This document shows positions 61,868 through 64,000 of a DNA stretch of 64,000 nt, one piece after another. A model generated the notes under the pieces. The model saw only the letters and a list, made by a program, of their open reading frames with translations, searched no databases and was not told the DNA's origin. The stretch spans positions 4,272 to 68,271 of the forward strand of contig JAYFOQ010000003.1 in the NCBI GenBank assembly GCA_034932485.1, written 5' to 3'. Both the position numbers and the translations under genes were made by a program. How positions within the stretch are numbered: position 1 is the stretch's first letter; each line of letters begins with the position of its first letter. This DNA is from Gordonibacter sp034932485 (GTDB lineage Bacteria; Actinomycetota; Coriobacteriia; Coriobacteriales; Eggerthellaceae).

Positions 61868-63827
61868 TTAGAGCAGGGCTCGCTCACTTTCAGCTATCAC
61901 GGCAGCCGTCTCTTCGGCTGGAAGCGGGCGTGAGAATAAATATCCCTGCATAAGGTCGCAGCCGCATTCTTTTAGAAAGCTATGCTGATCGCGTGTTTCC
62001 ACCCCTTCAGATAAAATCATCGATCCGATGCTCTTGAAGCAGGCTATGAGGTGCATAAGGAAAGGTTCTGGGCTGTCCTTTGCTGTCGCCGACCAGAGAA
62101 TGCTCTTATCAAGTTTCACTACATCAAATGGCAACGCAATCATGGTCGAGAGGCTTGAATATCCAGTGCCGAAGTCGTCCAGATAAAACCATACTCCGTG
62201 TTTGTGCATAACTTCCATAAAGTCTTGGACAACTTGGGGGTTGGCGATGATGGCACTTTCGGTTACCTCAATGCGAAGAGAAGATGCTGGAATTTTGTTA
62301 CGCTCCACAATAGCCAGTACCTCATCGGCTAAGCCATCCTGAATGAACTGTACGGAAGAAAAATTCACTGACACGCCGCGAAACGCCGTACCAGGATGTT
62401 CCTCTCGATAGGTTCTAATAAAGGCGCATGATCGATCGAGTGCGATGCGAGTAATGTCTGATATGAGGCCGGTCTGCTCGGCGATGGGGATAAACTCGTC
62501 AGGGGGAAATGGCCCCGATATTCTCGTCGTTTAACCGGCAAAGTGCCTCGGCGGTGACGAAGCACTTGTTGCGCTCAGACCAAACGGGCTGGAAATACAC
62601 CTCAAGACTTTCATTGTCAATTGCTCTGCGCAGGGCGTCGGCTACGGTGTTGCGTTGATGAATGGCCTCCATGATAGCGGGCGTGCAAACGCAGGGGCTG
62701 TTTGCTCTCAGGTTTTTTGAGTCTGCTGTTGCATATTCCAGTGCAGCTACCACATCATTGGGGTTATGTGCGATGAAGGGGTATGCTACCGATCCAATGG
62801 CGGCGTTTACGGTGTAGGAATGACCATCAATCGTCCAGGGTTCTTCGAGACGCTTTTCCACCAAATCTAATATTGCCTCTGCTGTTTTTTCGGTTTGTTC
62901 TGCTGTGGGTTCTTTGGTTTTTATGCTTACGATAAGTGCGAATTGATCTCCGCTGTAGCGGTAGAGAAGCGTGGAGGGAATTGTGTCAAGGAATAATGCA
63001 AATTCGCGCAGGAATCGATCGCCGTTTTCATGCCCAAACTTGTCGTTGATGAACTTAAAGTTTGAAAGTGATATCAGCATAGCGGTGAACGGCTGGTTCT
63101 TTTCGTGGTGGAGGGCGATCATCGAGAGGAATTCTTGGCGATTCGGTGCGCTTGTGAGTTGATCGACCGACAGACGCTTGTTTTGGAGATAGAGATAAAT
63201 TATAAGCAACGAGCAGGCTGCCGCCGATCCTGAGAGTAGGTATGATGGAAATGCTTGCTGCACGGCTATTACACCAACAGCAAGGAGAGGAAATACAGCC
63301 AGAATGCGTTTGATGGTGCGATCGATGGGCGCTCGGGTAAGCACAACCAGAGCAAAGCAAGCTACGCAATAAAAGTAAAACACGAGATAGGTTGAGAAAA
63401 TAAGGGGACCTTGATGGTATCCTCCGGTGTCATCGAAAAAGAAGAGACATCTTGTTGGTATGTTTGCGATAACGAGCGCCAAATATATAATACAGGGTGC
63501 AGATGTTGCGAGGGTAAATCCAAGGCTTGTGGGGCGAGCTTCGCTCACAACAGCAACAGCGTAATAGAAATATACCGTTCCCAACAGCGGTGTGAGAATA
63601 AAATAGATTATGGTAATAAGCCAAGTGAGAGGCAGTAGGTACGTTGGGGCAAAGGCTATCATGATCGTCGAGGCGAGATTGGTGCCGATGGCTCCAAGTG
63701 TCGTTGCTAGACATAGTCTGAATACTTGGTTTTTGTTTGAGGGTACCGCATGGCTCTTGTATGAGTACACTACGATGACAAGAACGATGATGAAGGCGAT
63801 AACTTCAGCCGATAGATTCCATCCCAT
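61868..63827 (-). pseudogene. Frameshifted membrane GGDEF-EAL protein
   Basis: Start ATG at 63827; about 215 residues of membrane helices, a GGDEF domain (about 225-390) with the active motif changed to SGDQF, then an EAL domain. The frame breaks in the five-G run at 62512-62516: with one base fewer, AISP continues straight into DEFIPIAEQTG and on to the end at 61868, about 650 residues. The EAL part keeps its acidic and Lys residues (AEAL, EVTES, DDFGTGYSSL, KLDKS, EGVET). As read, only a truncated 442-residue protein is made. It may be a true mutation, phase variation or a sequence error. Confidence 0.85.
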
Positions 63828-63861
63828 AATCGCTAGCCGCGGTGCCTTTCGAACGAAACGG

Positions 63862-64000
63862 GGGTGCGGCAGAAAGTTGGACCGCTGTTAGGCGGTCCAC
63901 AACCGATCGAGTGGCCTCGTAGGGGCCGCGAGGAGGGAGCTGCATGTACACGGAAAGAGATAAGGTGCGCTATGTCGAGATGATGTGGGCCGAGGGGCTC
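63862..64000 (+). mobile_element. Possible left end of an insertion sequence (cut by window edge)
   Basis: GC-rich sequence with an inverted repeat (GGACCGC and GCGGTCC at about 63878-63898) precedes a short open frame that runs off the edge, as at insertion-sequence ends. Very little can be seen, so this is tentative. Confidence 0.3.
63943..64000 (+). CDS. Start of a possible transposase or HTH protein (partial)
   Basis: ATG at 63943 with GGAGGGAG upstream and 19 codons (MYTERDKVRYVEMMWAEGL) to the right edge. The charged, helical start looks like the HTH region of an IS-type transposase OrfA, but so few residues cannot settle it. Confidence 0.35.

Noticed and set aside
61868..63827. Two separate genes (GGDEF and EAL)
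   Set aside because: Domain continuity across the G5 run shows one gene broken by a one-base shift.
1..64000. CRISPR array, rRNA or tRNA genes
   Set aside because: No regularly spaced direct repeats and no recognisable rRNA or tRNA signatures were seen by reading; a dedicated search could still find a tRNA.

Overview
The window looks like chromosome from a Coriobacteriia member, most likely Eggerthellaceae. The reasons are the density of molybdopterin (Mo-bisMGD) oxidoreductases paired with small [4Fe-4S] subunits, the membrane-anchored LuxR regulators, the many MFS transporters, and otherwise ordinary anaerobe housekeeping genes. Base composition is middling over most of the window (a counted 60-base sample at 3181-3240 is 45% GC) but much higher at about 27.5-34.7 kb (75% GC at 29461-29520). 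No species can be named from the sequence alone.

Layout. 1-4.0 kb: a cut-off membrane LuxR regulator diverging from an MFS transporter. 4.3-10.3 kb: a tubby-like hypothetical gene, then an unusual Mo-enzyme cassette (Cys-rich mini-protein, Mo catalytic subunit, small partner subunit, two unknown small proteins, SlyD-like prolyl isomerase, second Cys-rich mini-protein). In this cassette alone both Mo-enzyme subunits have lost their iron-sulfur cysteines. 10.3-15.3 kb: L-serine ammonia-lyase, Mn-type pyrophosphatase, M20 peptidase and a toxin-antitoxin pair with a perfect operator palindrome. 15.4-20.6 kb: rpsL-rpsG-fusA-rpsJ-rplC-rplD-rplW, stopped by a terminator where rplB would normally follow. 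20.8-27.4 kb: MacB-like ABC exporter, a Cys-rich/collagen-like mini-protein, a candidate structured RNA and a trigger factor. 27.5-35.7 kb: a GC-rich corrinoid methyltransferase (demethylase-type) island. 35.8-60 kb: four more Mo-enzyme clusters (starting near 38997, 41311, 47555 and 55463), each with a [4Fe-4S] subunit and variously with MFS transporters, LuxR or PucR regulators and Cys-rich mini-proteins; an IS30 element with a clear 13-bp target duplication sits between two of them. 60-63.8 kb: a PucR-type regulator and a frameshifted GGDEF-EAL gene. A possible insertion-sequence end runs off the right edge.

How it fits together. The four intact Mo/[4Fe-4S] pairs lack Tat signals, so they probably act in the cytoplasm on small organic molecules brought in by the neighbouring MFS carriers. 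This resembles the arrangement described for catechol dehydroxylases and transhydroxylase-like enzymes of gut Coriobacteriia. The methyltransferase island could remove methyl groups from methoxylated compounds, giving free hydroxyls that such enzymes could then act on; this link is inference. The most novel material is the iron-sulfur-free Mo heterodimer (5659-8351) and a family of six short Cys-rich proteins spread through the window. Five of the six are next to Mo-enzyme genes, and three share an MCFRP start plus a Gly-Ala-Pro collagen-like tail.
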